51,324 nucleotides of DNA from Pseudooctadecabacter sp. (GTDB lineage Bacteria; Pseudomonadota; Alphaproteobacteria; Rhodobacterales; Rhodobacteraceae), in assembly GCF_020627745.1 (NCBI RefSeq), contig NZ_JAHDGE010000018.1, positions 1-51,324 of the forward strand. Direction: 5' to 3'. Every line of letters begins with the position of its first letter. The stretch's first letter is position 1. Positions 8,757 through 17,506 of this stretch are shown here, piece after piece. The notes below the pieces were generated by a model. The model was not told where the DNA came from and made no database searches. It saw only the letters and a list, made by a program, of their open reading frames with translations. Both the position numbers and the translations under genes were made by a program.

Positions 8757-10598
8757 CTATTGAACCAGTTTCAGTGCGCGGATGTCGGACGCGATTGCCG
8801 CGAATGCCTTGCTGATGTCGGTGCCGGCGACGTCGAAATAGTGGCTGTCCGAACTTGCACAGTCGCGCAGGGCGGCCTGTCCGTTTTCGGGTGCTTCAAA
8901 GGCAACGGTGTAGATGATCACGCCTTCGTCACGGGCCGCCGAACAGATCGAGGACAATCGGGCATTGGCCGCGACCCCGTCGACCAGACTTGTGTTCACC
9001 GCATATTCGGAATCGAGGTAGTCATCGTAGTCGATGTAATACGGCCAGCCGCTGTTCCCTGTGGACCACGGTATGGCGCCGGCGGAGTAGGCTTCGTACA
9101 GAAGTTCGTTGTTCACACGGTAGACTTCCCAATTACCGTAAAGTTCCTGCCAAGAGGCGTTGCGCACGTCGCCTTTGTAGGTCGGGCCAATACCGGGTGC
9201 GGCAGTCCCGCCGCTGGCCAATGCAGCCGTGCGCGTCGTGACGTAGTCGTTCTGGTTGCTGAACCCGCGCGGATAGTTGCGGAAACGGCCTTCCCAGGGG
9301 CGGTTCTCATCATCCCAGACGGCCGATGCGCCGTTCCAGAAGAACCTGTCGTCCCAGAAATAATCCGGCGTTCCAAGGCCCACGCGCTGGACCGAGATGT
9401 CGTCATTGTCCACATCAATCAGGGGATCGGTCGTGTCGTCCATATGGAACCAGACAAAGGACGTTCCGAATTTGAAACGGTCGTAAAGATCCCATTGCTG
9501 GGTATTTTCGCCGTCTGTCATCAGGACAATCACCTTGAGCACGTCTTCCTGATCGTGATCATAAGGACGGCCTGCGGCAATTCCCGGAACGCTGCTGTCC
9601 GACCGGGCGGCCAGTTGTGTGATCAGCTGGCGGGTGCTGGGATCCAGAAGGCCGACGCCCCATTTCATCCCCATGTCGATGGCGGTGTTGCCGTAAGGGG
9701 CAAGATTGGTGATCGCGGTCGTCAGGATTGACTCGTTCGCGGTGTGTGGAACAATAGCGTTCAGGGTGCCTTCGAAACACCAGCCGCTGTCCATGGCGCT
9801 GTCGGCATCACCGAATTCGTCAATGTCGAAATGGCCGACATGGTCGTAGGATTGTGAAAGGTCCAGCGTCGTGCTGTCGAAGATCGCCGTGTCGAACAGC
9901 GGGCAGGTGGAATAGGTGTGTGACCGTGCGATGTTCATACGGTCGGTGATTTGCGGGCCGGGATTCACGACCGAACTGTAGGGGATCATCGAAATCGTGA
10001 TCAGACCCTGCGGCGTGTTTACATTGTTGCTCAGAACGGTTGAGACAAATTCCTGTGCGGCGGGCCGCAGATTCTCGATCCGGTTGTCGCGGTTCATGGA
10101 ACTGGAGATGTCGAGCACAAGCGACACCTCGACGTCGGTCACGCGTTCTTCGGCGGTGGAATTTCCGCTGACTGTCAGCGTGGTCAGGCCCGGGCTGAAG
10201 GGCTGTGTGAAGACACGCGGAATGTCGTAGAACATCAAGGGCATTTCAGCCTTCGCATTGGCGCTGACGATGCGGTAGTTGATCCCCTGCTGGACCTGCG
10301 GGGGGCCGTCCAGAAATTCGATCATACCTGCCTTGGTGAAATAATCGACGACCACTGCCGAGGGGTCCAGCGTCTGGTCAAGGTCCGCCGCGGCAAGCGT
10401 TGCGCGGTCAAGGGTGCCCTGCAGTTTTGCCCGTGTCGTTTCAAACCGCATCAGGTCAACGGACATGCCGCCCAGCCACAGGATCATGACGAACATGAAC
10501 AGCGAGAAAATGATCATCGCCCCGTCGTCGCCTTTGCGGAACCGGGTTATATGTCGGGCAATCGCGTGCCGCATTGATGTAAAAGCGTGCGCTTTCAT
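8757..10598 (-). CDS. TadG-like pilus assembly protein with VWA domain
   Basis: A 613-aa protein. A basic N-terminus (RFRKGDDGAM) precedes one membrane helix (about 28-45), in the Tad/pseudopilin style. From about residue 155 a von Willebrand factor A domain begins with a metal-ion-dependent adhesion site, Asp163-x-Ser165-x-Ser167 in DISSSM, and a later MTDGEN. A large Trp/Tyr/Asp-rich insertion (about 380-520) separates the VWA halves. It would be anchored in the inner membrane with the VWA domain outside, as in TadG. It is first in the operon; AGGTG precedes the ATG, and an in-frame Met at residue 9 is an alternative start. Confidence 0.85.
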   Translation of the reverse strand: MKAHAFTSMRHAIARHITRFRKGDDGAMIIFSLFMFVMILWLGGMSVDLMRFETTRAKLQGTLDRATLAAADLDQTLDPSAVVVDYFTKAGMIEFLDGPPQVQQGINYRIVSANAKAEMPLMFYDIPRVFTQPFSPGLTTLTVSGNSTAEERVTDVEVSLVLDISSSMNRDNRIENLRPAAQEFVSTVLSNNVNTPQGLITISMIPYSSVVNPGPQITDRMNIARSHTYSTCPLFDTAIFDSTTLDLSQSYDHVGHFDIDEFGDADSAMDSGWCFEGTLNAIVPHTANESILTTAITNLAPYGNTAIDMGMKWGVGLLDPSTRQLITQLAARSDSSVPGIAAGRPYDHDQEDVLKVIVLMTDGENTQQWDLYDRFKFGTSFVWFHMDDTTDPLIDVDNDDISVQRVGLGTPDYFWDDRFFWNGASAVWDDENRPWEGRFRNYPRGFSNQNDYVTTRTAALASGGTAAPGIGPTYKGDVRNASWQELYGNWEVYRVNNELLYEAYSAGAIPWSTGNSGWPYYIDYDDYLDSEYAVNTSLVDGVAANARLSSICSAARDEGVIIYTVAFEAPENGQAALRDCASSDSHYFDVAGTDISKAFAAIASDIRALKLVQ

Positions 10599-10944
10599 GG
10601 TCTTTTCACCTTTTTGAGGATGCGCCGCACCATGTGGGCAGGCGCACTTGTCCCCTTAACTCGATGCTTTAGACCAGTTGCGCATGGCAGAATTAGGGCA
10701 AATTCAGGCCCCAATTCGTTAATTGGTTTCGAAAAAATTAACAGAATGGGGGACCAGGTCTGATTGTTTCCTGAATTGTGGATCTGAGATGGCCCTCATG
10801 CAATCACCGGCCCGCCGCGCTATCGGAACTAGGACCCATTTTTTGTGATGAAAAATTAATCAAATCATCCCCTTTGCTGCGAATCGTGTTTAGCATGAGC
10901 TGTCGCCCCGATGCGGGGGGCATAATGTCAAGAAAGGGTCCGTC
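10599..10944. other. 346-bp divergent intergenic region (tadG-like / gdhA)
   Basis: No gene is supported here. The region is AT-rich compared with its flanks and should hold the promoters of the divergent tad-like operon and gdhA. It contains a perfect inverted repeat CCAATT-CGTT-AATTGG (10711-10726) followed by an A-rich stretch with TTAA at 10738-10741, and another AT-rich patch around 10850-10865. TTAA motifs are scattered but none has the 7-bp spacing of a full CtrA site. Confidence 0.6.
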
Positions 10945-12387
10945 ATGAGCACGTCCAGCGATACTCCCAAAGAGCCGTCCTTCCGCGAAAGTGTGGATAT
11001 CATGTTTAACCGCGCAGTGGCTTTGATGGATTTGCCACCCGGTCTTGAGGAGAAAATCCGCGTGTGCAACGCGACCTATACGGTGCGCTTTGGCGTGCGC
11101 CTGCGCGGCAAGATCGAGACGTTTACAGGATACCGGTCGGTCCATTCCGAACATATGGAACCCGTCAAAGGGGGGATCCGGTTTTCCATGGGGGTGAACC
11201 AGGATGAGGTGGAGGCGCTGGCGGCGCTGATGACCTATAAATGCGCCTTGGTGGAGACACCGTTCGGAGGATCAAAGGGCGGCCTGTGTATTGATCCGCG
11301 TGCTTGGGAGGAGGATGAACTGGAACGGATCACGCGTCGCTTCGCCTATGAACTGGCGAAACGCGATCTGATCCACCCGTCCCAGAACGTACCAGCCCCC
11401 GACATGGGCACGGGCGAACGGGAAATGGCATGGATCGCGGACCAGTACCGCCGCATGAACACCACCGACATCAATGCGGCGGCCTGTGTGACCGGCAAAC
11501 CGCCCCATGCGGGTGGGATCGCAGGTCGGGTCGAGGCAACCGGACGGGGCGTACAATTCGCGCTTCGCGAGTTTTTCCGCGATTCGCAGGATGTGACTGC
11601 TGCGGGACTGGAGGGCACCCTCGATGGCAAACGCGTGATCGTTCAGGGGCTTGGCAATGTGGGCTATCACGCGGCGAAATTCCTGTCCGAGGAAGACGGC
11701 GCAAAGATCACCGGCGTGATCGAACGTGACGGGGCGATTGTCGATACCGGAGGGATTGATGTGGACGCCCTGCAGGCATGGATCGCGGACAACGGGGGCG
11801 TCAAAGAGTACCCTCACGGGACGTTCGTCGCCGACGGATCAAAGGTTCTGGAGGAGCCGTGTGACATTCTGATCCCCGCAGCGCTTGAGGGGGTCATCAA
11901 CATGTCCAACGCGAAGGCGGTGCAGGCCCCGTTGATCATCGAGGCCGCCAACGGCCCGATCACAGCCGGTGCGGATGAAATCCTGCGCGAGAAGGGGACG
12001 GTGATCATTCCGGACATGTATGCCAACGCAGGCGGCGTGACCGTGTCCTATTTCGAATGGGTCAAGAACCTGAGCCACATCCGGTTTGGCCGGATGCAGC
12101 GCCGTCAGGAAGAGGCGCGACATCAGTTGATCGTGGGGGAGTTGGAACGCCTGAGCACCCATCTGGGCGATCAATGGTCGATGACGCCGAACTTCAAACA
12201 GAAATACCTGCGCGGTGCGGACGAGTTGGAATTGGTGCGGTCCGGTCTGGATGACACCATGCGCACGGCCTTCCAGTCGATGCGGGACGTCTGGCACAGC
12301 CGTGACGATGTAAAGGATCTGCGCACGGCGGCCTATCTGGTGTCCATCGACCGCGTCGCCAAGAGCTATAAAGCCAAGGGGCTGTAG
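10945..12387 (+). CDS. gdhA: Glu/Leu/Phe/Val dehydrogenase (glutamate dehydrogenase type)
   Basis: A 480-aa amino-acid dehydrogenase of the hexameric family, which deaminates glutamate (or a branched amino acid) to the 2-oxo acid plus ammonium. Substrate-binding lysines lie in VKGGIRF (Lys75) and MTYK (Lys99); the catalytic lysine is in PFGGSKGG (Lys111). The dinucleotide fold begins VIVQGLGNVG. Length fits the bacterial and archaeal NAD-type enzyme. It lies 137 bp upstream of soxB on the same strand. Release of glycine and methylamine nitrogen nearby makes a nitrogen-balancing role plausible, but that is inference. Confidence 0.92.
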   Translation: MSTSSDTPKEPSFRESVDIMFNRAVALMDLPPGLEEKIRVCNATYTVRFGVRLRGKIETFTGYRSVHSEHMEPVKGGIRFSMGVNQDEVEALAALMTYKCALVETPFGGSKGGLCIDPRAWEEDELERITRRFAYELAKRDLIHPSQNVPAPDMGTGEREMAWIADQYRRMNTTDINAAACVTGKPPHAGGIAGRVEATGRGVQFALREFFRDSQDVTAAGLEGTLDGKRVIVQGLGNVGYHAAKFLSEEDGAKITGVIERDGAIVDTGGIDVDALQAWIADNGGVKEYPHGTFVADGSKVLEEPCDILIPAALEGVINMSNAKAVQAPLIIEAANGPITAGADEILREKGTVIIPDMYANAGGVTVSYFEWVKNLSHIRFGRMQRRQEEARHQLIVGELERLSTHLGDQWSMTPNFKQKYLRGADELELVRSGLDDTMRTAFQSMRDVWHSRDDVKDLRTAAYLVSIDRVAKSYKAKGL

Positions 12388-12412
12388 CCCCCCGCACCCA
12401 CGACACTTGGCC

Positions 12413-12437
12413 CCCCGATATAAGTTAACTTTCGGGG
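12413..12437. repeat. inverted repeat upstream of the sox operon
   Basis: CCCCGA (12413-12418) pairs with TCGGGG (12432-12437). The loop contains a separate perfect 10-bp palindrome AAGTTAACTT (12422-12431), and a CTAACTTTGGG echo follows at about 12443. It lies 25 bp after the gdhA stop and about 90 bp before soxB. It could act as a hairpin ending gdhA or as an operator for soxBDAG; the AT-rich nested palindrome favours protein binding. Confidence 0.5.
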
Positions 12438-12524
12438 TGTCGCTAACTTTGGGTCTTTTGTCGGCTGTTGGACTTGCAGCCGGATGCGGCTGGGGTAGGC
12501 TTTTATGGAAGCGGAGGGCGGCCC

Positions 12525-13778
12525 ATGGGATATTCAGGGTTCAAGGTCATCAAAGAAGGGTTGTTCGGCCAGAAGGGCTGGAAACCGGTCTGGCGTGATC
12601 CTGCACCGAAGGCCGAGTATGATGTGGTGATCATCGGTGGCGGCGGACACGGGTTGTCGACGGCCTATTATCTGGCCAAGGAACACGGGATCACCAATGT
12701 GGCCGTGCTGGAAAAGGGCTATATCGGGGGCGGCAACGTGGGGCGCAACACCACCATCGTGCGCGCCAATTACATGTTGCCCGGCAATTCGGAATTCTAT
12801 TCCCATTCGTTGAAACTGTGGGAAGGAATGGAACAGGATCTGAACTACAACACCATGATGTCCCAGCGTGGCGTGATGATGTTGTGCCATTCAGACGGCC
12901 AGCGCGATTACTTTGCACGGCGCGGCAATTCAATGGTCAACCAAGGCGATGATGCCGAACTGCTGACCCCCGAACAGGTCCGTGCCGAGGCCCCGATGAT
13001 TGATTTCGACAACGTGCGTTTCCCGATCTACGGCGGCTTGATGCACAGGCGTGGCGGCACGGCACGCCACGATGCGGTCGCGTGGGGCTACGCGCGCGGG
13101 GCGGACACACGCGGCGTCGATCTGATCCAGAACTGCGAAGTCACCGGCATTGATATCGAGGGCGGTGTCGTGCGCGGGGTGCAGACAACGCGCGGGGCGA
13201 TCCGCGCCAAGAAGGTGGCGATTGTTGTGGCCGGTCGGTCCTCGCAAGTGGCGGCCATGGCGGGGATGCGCCTGCCCATCGAAAGCCACGTGTTGCAGGC
13301 TTTTGTGTCCGAAGGGCTGAAGCCGATCATGCCCGGCGTTATCTCCTTCGGGATGGGGCACTTTTATATCAGCCAGTCCGACAAGGGCGGTTTGGTCTTT
13401 GGCGGCGATCTGGATTTTTACGCCTCCTATGCGGCGCGTGGGAACCTGCCCATGAAGGAACATGTCATGGACGCCGCGATGACCTTGATGCCGTCCATCG
13501 GCAAGGCCAAGGTGCTGCGGTCTTGGGGCGGGATCATGGACATGTCGCCCGACGGATCCCCCATCATCGACAAGACGGATACGGAGGGTTTGTTCCTTAA
13601 CTGTGGCTGGTGTTACGGCGGATTCAAGGCCGTGCCGGGGTCCGGGTTCAGCTACGCCCATCTGATTGCCACCGGCCAGCACCACGCACCCGCTGCGCGC
13701 TACCGCCTTGACCGGTTCCGCACCGGTGCGGGGCTGATGGACGAAGAGGGCACAGGCTCTCAGCACAATTTGCATTAG
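12525..13778 (+). CDS. soxB: sarcosine oxidase subunit beta
   Basis: SoxB is the FAD/FMN-bearing oxidase subunit of heterotetrameric sarcosine oxidase, which converts sarcosine, O2 and tetrahydrofolate to glycine, H2O2 and methylene-THF. Starting at ATG 12525 (MGYSGFKV) gives 417 aa, the usual length, with GGAGGG 6 bp upstream. A longer frame from 12468 was rejected. The FAD Rossmann motif is VVIIGGGGHG (34-43). The His in TARHDAVAWG (about 182) lies in the segment where covalent FMN is attached in known enzymes. soxD follows 8 bp downstream. Confidence 0.95.
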   Translation: MGYSGFKVIKEGLFGQKGWKPVWRDPAPKAEYDVVIIGGGGHGLSTAYYLAKEHGITNVAVLEKGYIGGGNVGRNTTIVRANYMLPGNSEFYSHSLKLWEGMEQDLNYNTMMSQRGVMMLCHSDGQRDYFARRGNSMVNQGDDAELLTPEQVRAEAPMIDFDNVRFPIYGGLMHRRGGTARHDAVAWGYARGADTRGVDLIQNCEVTGIDIEGGVVRGVQTTRGAIRAKKVAIVVAGRSSQVAAMAGMRLPIESHVLQAFVSEGLKPIMPGVISFGMGHFYISQSDKGGLVFGGDLDFYASYAARGNLPMKEHVMDAAMTLMPSIGKAKVLRSWGGIMDMSPDGSPIIDKTDTEGLFLNCGWCYGGFKAVPGSGFSYAHLIATGQHHAPAARYRLDRFRTGAGLMDEEGTGSQHNLH

Positions 13779-13786
13779 GATAGATC

Positions 13787-14047
13787 ATGCGCCTGCCATG
13801 CCCCATTTGCGGTGAACGGGACCGCCGCGAATTCTACTATCAAGGCGACGCCGTGGCGCTGGACCGACCCGCGCGGGATGCGGGCGGGGCGGCATGGGAC
13901 GACTACCTGCACAACCGCGACAACCCCGCCGGTGAAACCCGCGATCTGTGGCACCATGCGGCGGGCTGCGGCGCGTGGATCGTGGTGACGCGCGATACGG
14001 TGACCCATGCGGTGAGCGGCGCGAAACTTGTTGGGGCGAAGCGATGA
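13787..14047 (+). CDS. soxD: sarcosine oxidase subunit delta
   Basis: This 86-aa subunit is the small zinc-binding delta chain of heterotetrameric sarcosine oxidase. The zinc ligands start with CPICGERDRREF at residues 5-16, and the later His and Cys in WHHAAGC complete the site. Length is typical. Its stop overlaps the soxA start in ATGA, which indicates translational coupling within soxBDAG. Confidence 0.94.
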   Translation: MRLPCPICGERDRREFYYQGDAVALDRPARDAGGAAWDDYLHNRDNPAGETRDLWHHAAGCGAWIVVTRDTVTHAVSGAKLVGAKR

Positions 14048-16956
14048 GGGTGATCAAACCAACCGGCACGCCGCTGACCTTTACCTTTGACGGGGTGCAG
14101 TATCGGGGCGTTGAAGGCGATACGCTGGCGTCTGCATTGTTGGCCAATGGGGTGAAACTTGTCGGGCGGTCGTTCAAATATCACCGCCCCCGTGGCATCG
14201 TGACCGCCGGATCGGAGGAACCCAACGCGCTGGTGACGATCGGGACCGGACCGTCGCAGGAGCCCAATGTCCGCGCCACAACGGTGCAGCTGTTCAACGG
14301 GCTGGAGGCGCGGTCGCAAAACGCTTGGCCATCGTTGAAGCGCGATGCGATGGCGGTCAATGATCTGGCCGCACCGTTCCTAAGTGCTGGTTTTTATTAC
14401 AAGACCTTCATGTGGCCCAAGGCGTTCTGGGAAAAACTGTATGAGCCGATCATTCGCCGCGCGGCGGGTCTGGGCGCGTTGTCGGGTGAGGCCAACAGCG
14501 ACACCTACGAAAAGGCCTTTGCACATTGTGACGTGCTGGTCATCGGCGCGGGGCCTGCCGGTTTGATGGCGGCACTGACCGCCGGGCGCGCGGGTGCCGA
14601 TGTGATTGTGGCCGATGAGGATGCCGTGATGGGTGGCCGCCTACTGGCCGAGACTTTTGATGTGGACGGACAGGCCGGGGCTGATTGGGCCGCCGACGCT
14701 GTGGCCGAACTGGCAGCGATGCCCAACGTGCGCCTGATGCCGCGCACGACCGTCACGGGGGCCTACGACCAAGGCACCTTTGGCGCGCTGGAAGAGGTCA
14801 GCCGCCACGTGCCGCGATCAGATGCCCCGCGTGAATGTTTCTGGCGCATCACCGCCAAACGCAGCATCCTGTGCGCCGGTGCCTTGGAACGGCCCATTGC
14901 ATTTCCCAACAACGACCGCCCCGGCATCATGATGGCCAGCGCTGTGCGCGCCTATCTTAACCGGTGGGGTGTTGCACCGGGCAAGGCTGTCACGATCTTT
15001 GCCAACAATGACGACGCCCACCGCACGGCGGTCGATCTGATGGACGCGGGCGTCAAAGTGGCCGGTGTCATCGACAGCCGCGCCGATGTGGCGGCGCTGG
15101 GCGACTATCCGCTCTATACCAGCGGCGCGGTGATCGGCACCAAAGGACGGCACGCGCTGGACAGCATCACGATCACCCATGCGGGCGGCACGCGCGAGCT
15201 GCGCACCGATTGTCTGGCCATGTCCGGCGGCTGGAACCCGACGGTGCATCTGACGTGCCACATGAACGGGCGGCCCCAGTGGGACGATGCGATCCAGTCA
15301 TTCGTCCCCGTTGAGGGCGCGATCCCCGGTATGGTCGTGGCGGGGGCGGCCAATGGCCAGATGTCCACGGCGGCCTGTTTACAATCGGGCGCGCAGGCGG
15401 CCTGTGCCGTGGCGACCGAACTGGGCCTGTCGCCCGTGGCCGATGTGCCCAGTGCGGAGGATGACCCCTACCGGATCGAACCCCTTTGGCAGGTGGACGG
15501 CAAGGGCCGCAAGTGGATTGATTTTCAGAACGATGTGCATGTGAAGGACATCAAACTGTCCGCGCAGGAAAACTTCCGCTCGGTCGAACATATGAAACGT
15601 TACACGACCCAAGGCATGGCGACGGATCAGGGCAAATCGTCGAATGTGGTGGCGCTGGCGGTGCTGGCCGATGCCACGGGGCGCGGTATTCCTGAAACGG
15701 GGACGACAACGTTCCGCCCGCCTTATGTGCCTGTGTCCATCGCGGCCATGGGGGCGGGGTCGCAGGGCCACGGGTTTGCGCCCAAACGGCTGACCACATC
15801 GCACCACGCCAGCGTCGCACGCGGCGCGCCGATGATTGAGGCGGGGTTGTGGTACAGGCCCAGTTACTTCCCGCACCCAGGTGAGGCCACGTGGCTTGAG
15901 AGTTGCAATCGCGAGGTCGGCTATGTCCGCAACGCCGTGGGCGTTTGTGATGTCAGCACGCTGGGCAAGATCGACATTCAGGGGCCGGATGCGGCGGCGT
16001 TTCTGGATTTCGTTTATTGCAACACGTTTTCGACGTTGAAGGAAAACCGCGTCCGGTACGGATTGATGTTGCGCGAAGACGGGCACGTCATGGATGACGG
16101 CACGACCGCACGGCTGGGGGCGGATCACTACGTCATGACCACGACCACGGCCGCAGCGGGGCAGGTCATGACCCATCTGGATTGGGTGAGCCAAGCGTTG
16201 CGGCCCGATCTGGACGTGCGCTTTGCCAGCGTCACCGAACAATGGGCGCAATTTGCCGTGGCGGGGCCACAGGCGCGGGAGTTGCTCAATTCCGTGTTGG
16301 ACGATGCGGTTGATGGCGACGCCTGGCCTTTCATGTCTTGCGGTCCGGTGTCCATTGGCGGGGTCAAGGGGCGGCTGTTCCGCATCTCATTCTCCGGCGA
16401 ACATGCCTATGAACTGGCAGTCCCGTCGCGCTACGGCGCGTCGCTCTTCCGGCTGCTCACCGCACAGGCCGAGGCGCTGGGCGGCGGGGCCTACGGGATG
16501 GAGGCGCTGAACGTCTTGCGCATCGAAAAGGGCTTTATCACCCATGCGGAAATTCACGGGCGGGTGACCGCATTCGACATCGGATTTGATCGGATGGTCA
16601 GCCAGAAAAAGGATTGTGTCGGCAATGCCGCGTCCCGCAGGCCGGGGTTGTTGGAGGCTGAACGCCCGCAGCTGGTCGGTCTGAAAGCTGTTGATCCAAA
16701 AGACAAAATCACCGCAGGGGCGCATTTGTTTGTGGAGGGGGCAGACCCTGTGTCGGCCAACGATCAGGGCTATGTGTCGTCCGTGTGCTGGTCGCCCACC
16801 TTGGGCAGCCACATCGGGTTGGGATTTGTCGCAGACGGGCCGAACCGCATGGGCGAACACATCGTGGCGGTGGATCACGTGCGGGGGGTGCGCACGTTAG
16901 TTGAGGTCTGCCACCCTGTTCAATTCGACCCAGAGGGGGAACGCACCCGTGGCTAG
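14044..16956 (+). CDS. soxA: sarcosine oxidase subunit alpha
   Basis: The alpha subunit binds NAD+ and carries the folate-dependent half reaction. The start at 14044, overlapping soxD by 4 nt, gives 970 aa. The N-terminal ~100 residues form the ferredoxin-like domain of this family (FDGVQYRGVEGDTLASALLA). A dinucleotide-binding motif GAGPAG is at 168-173, followed by a flavoprotein-like reductase region. The C-terminal ~370 residues are a glycine-cleavage-T-like aminomethyltransferase domain that would bind THF and capture the one-carbon unit. The earlier in-frame start at 13948 lies inside soxD and was rejected. Confidence 0.95.
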   Translation: MRVIKPTGTPLTFTFDGVQYRGVEGDTLASALLANGVKLVGRSFKYHRPRGIVTAGSEEPNALVTIGTGPSQEPNVRATTVQLFNGLEARSQNAWPSLKRDAMAVNDLAAPFLSAGFYYKTFMWPKAFWEKLYEPIIRRAAGLGALSGEANSDTYEKAFAHCDVLVIGAGPAGLMAALTAGRAGADVIVADEDAVMGGRLLAETFDVDGQAGADWAADAVAELAAMPNVRLMPRTTVTGAYDQGTFGALEEVSRHVPRSDAPRECFWRITAKRSILCAGALERPIAFPNNDRPGIMMASAVRAYLNRWGVAPGKAVTIFANNDDAHRTAVDLMDAGVKVAGVIDSRADVAALGDYPLYTSGAVIGTKGRHALDSITITHAGGTRELRTDCLAMSGGWNPTVHLTCHMNGRPQWDDAIQSFVPVEGAIPGMVVAGAANGQMSTAACLQSGAQAACAVATELGLSPVADVPSAEDDPYRIEPLWQVDGKGRKWIDFQNDVHVKDIKLSAQENFRSVEHMKRYTTQGMATDQGKSSNVVALAVLADATGRGIPETGTTTFRPPYVPVSIAAMGAGSQGHGFAPKRLTTSHHASVARGAPMIEAGLWYRPSYFPHPGEATWLESCNREVGYVRNAVGVCDVSTLGKIDIQGPDAAAFLDFVYCNTFSTLKENRVRYGLMLREDGHVMDDGTTARLGADHYVMTTTTAAAGQVMTHLDWVSQALRPDLDVRFASVTEQWAQFAVAGPQARELLNSVLDDAVDGDAWPFMSCGPVSIGGVKGRLFRISFSGEHAYELAVPSRYGASLFRLLTAQAEALGGGAYGMEALNVLRIEKGFITHAEIHGRVTAFDIGFDRMVSQKKDCVGNAASRRPGLLEAERPQLVGLKAVDPKDKITAGAHLFVEGADPVSANDQGYVSSVCWSPTLGSHIGLGFVADGPNRMGEHIVAVDHVRGVRTLVEVCHPVQFDPEGERTRG

Positions 16957-17506
16957 ATTAATTGCAACGACACCCTGTGCCGGACTTTTGCCGCTGGCCA
17001 TTGGATCGGTGACAGTGACCGAAGTGGACGCGGGGCCGGTGACCCTCATCGCGCCATATGATGGGGCGCAAAAGGCCACATCGGATGCCTTGAAGGCGGC
17101 GGTGGGCGTGGGCTTTCCCGCGCCGAACCGGACGTTGGGCCAGACGCAAGGCAAGCGGCCGCGCATCGTCTGGTGCGGCATGGGGCAGGCGGTGTTGATG
17201 GGGGCGGATTGCCCCGATTTGCCGCAAGCGGCTGTCGTGGATCAGTCCGACGCATGGGCCATCGTGCGGATCGACGGCGCGGATGCGGCGGCGGTTCTGG
17301 CGCGGCTGACGCCCATTGATCTGCGCGACAGCCAGTTCAAACGCGGCCACACGGCGCGGACCTTGGTGGCCCATATGACCGTCAGCGTGACCCGCGTGGG
17401 CGCGCAGACCTATGAGGTGATGGCCATGCGGTCCATGGCGGGCACCTTGGTGCATGATCTGGAACAGGCGGCCAAAAACGTGGCCGCCCGTGCCGCACTG
17501 GCCTAG
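16949..17506 (+). CDS. soxG: sarcosine oxidase subunit gamma
   Basis: The gamma subunit completes the tetramer. I chose the GTG at 16949, which overlaps the soxA stop by 8 nt and follows a GAGGGGGAA ribosome site; this gives 185 aa. The upstream ATG at 16901 lies inside soxA with no ribosome site. The protein shows the gamma-chain pattern PIDLRDSQFKRGHTARTLVA near residue 125, with GCV_T-like folding. Its TAG stop shares CTAG (17503-17506) with the stop of choV on the other strand. Confidence 0.9.
   Translation: MARLIATTPCAGLLPLAIGSVTVTEVDAGPVTLIAPYDGAQKATSDALKAAVGVGFPAPNRTLGQTQGKRPRIVWCGMGQAVLMGADCPDLPQAAVVDQSDAWAIVRIDGADAAAVLARLTPIDLRDSQFKRGHTARTLVAHMTVSVTRVGAQTYEVMAMRSMAGTLVHDLEQAAKNVAARAALA

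Noticed and set aside
8235..9731. 498-codon frame antisense to the TadG/TadE genes
   Set aside because: Composition is shadow-like, while the minus-strand genes have coupled starts, ribosome sites and known domains.
10656..10741. possible CtrA sites before the tad-like operon
   Set aside because: TTAA motifs are present but none has the 7-bp spacing of a full site.
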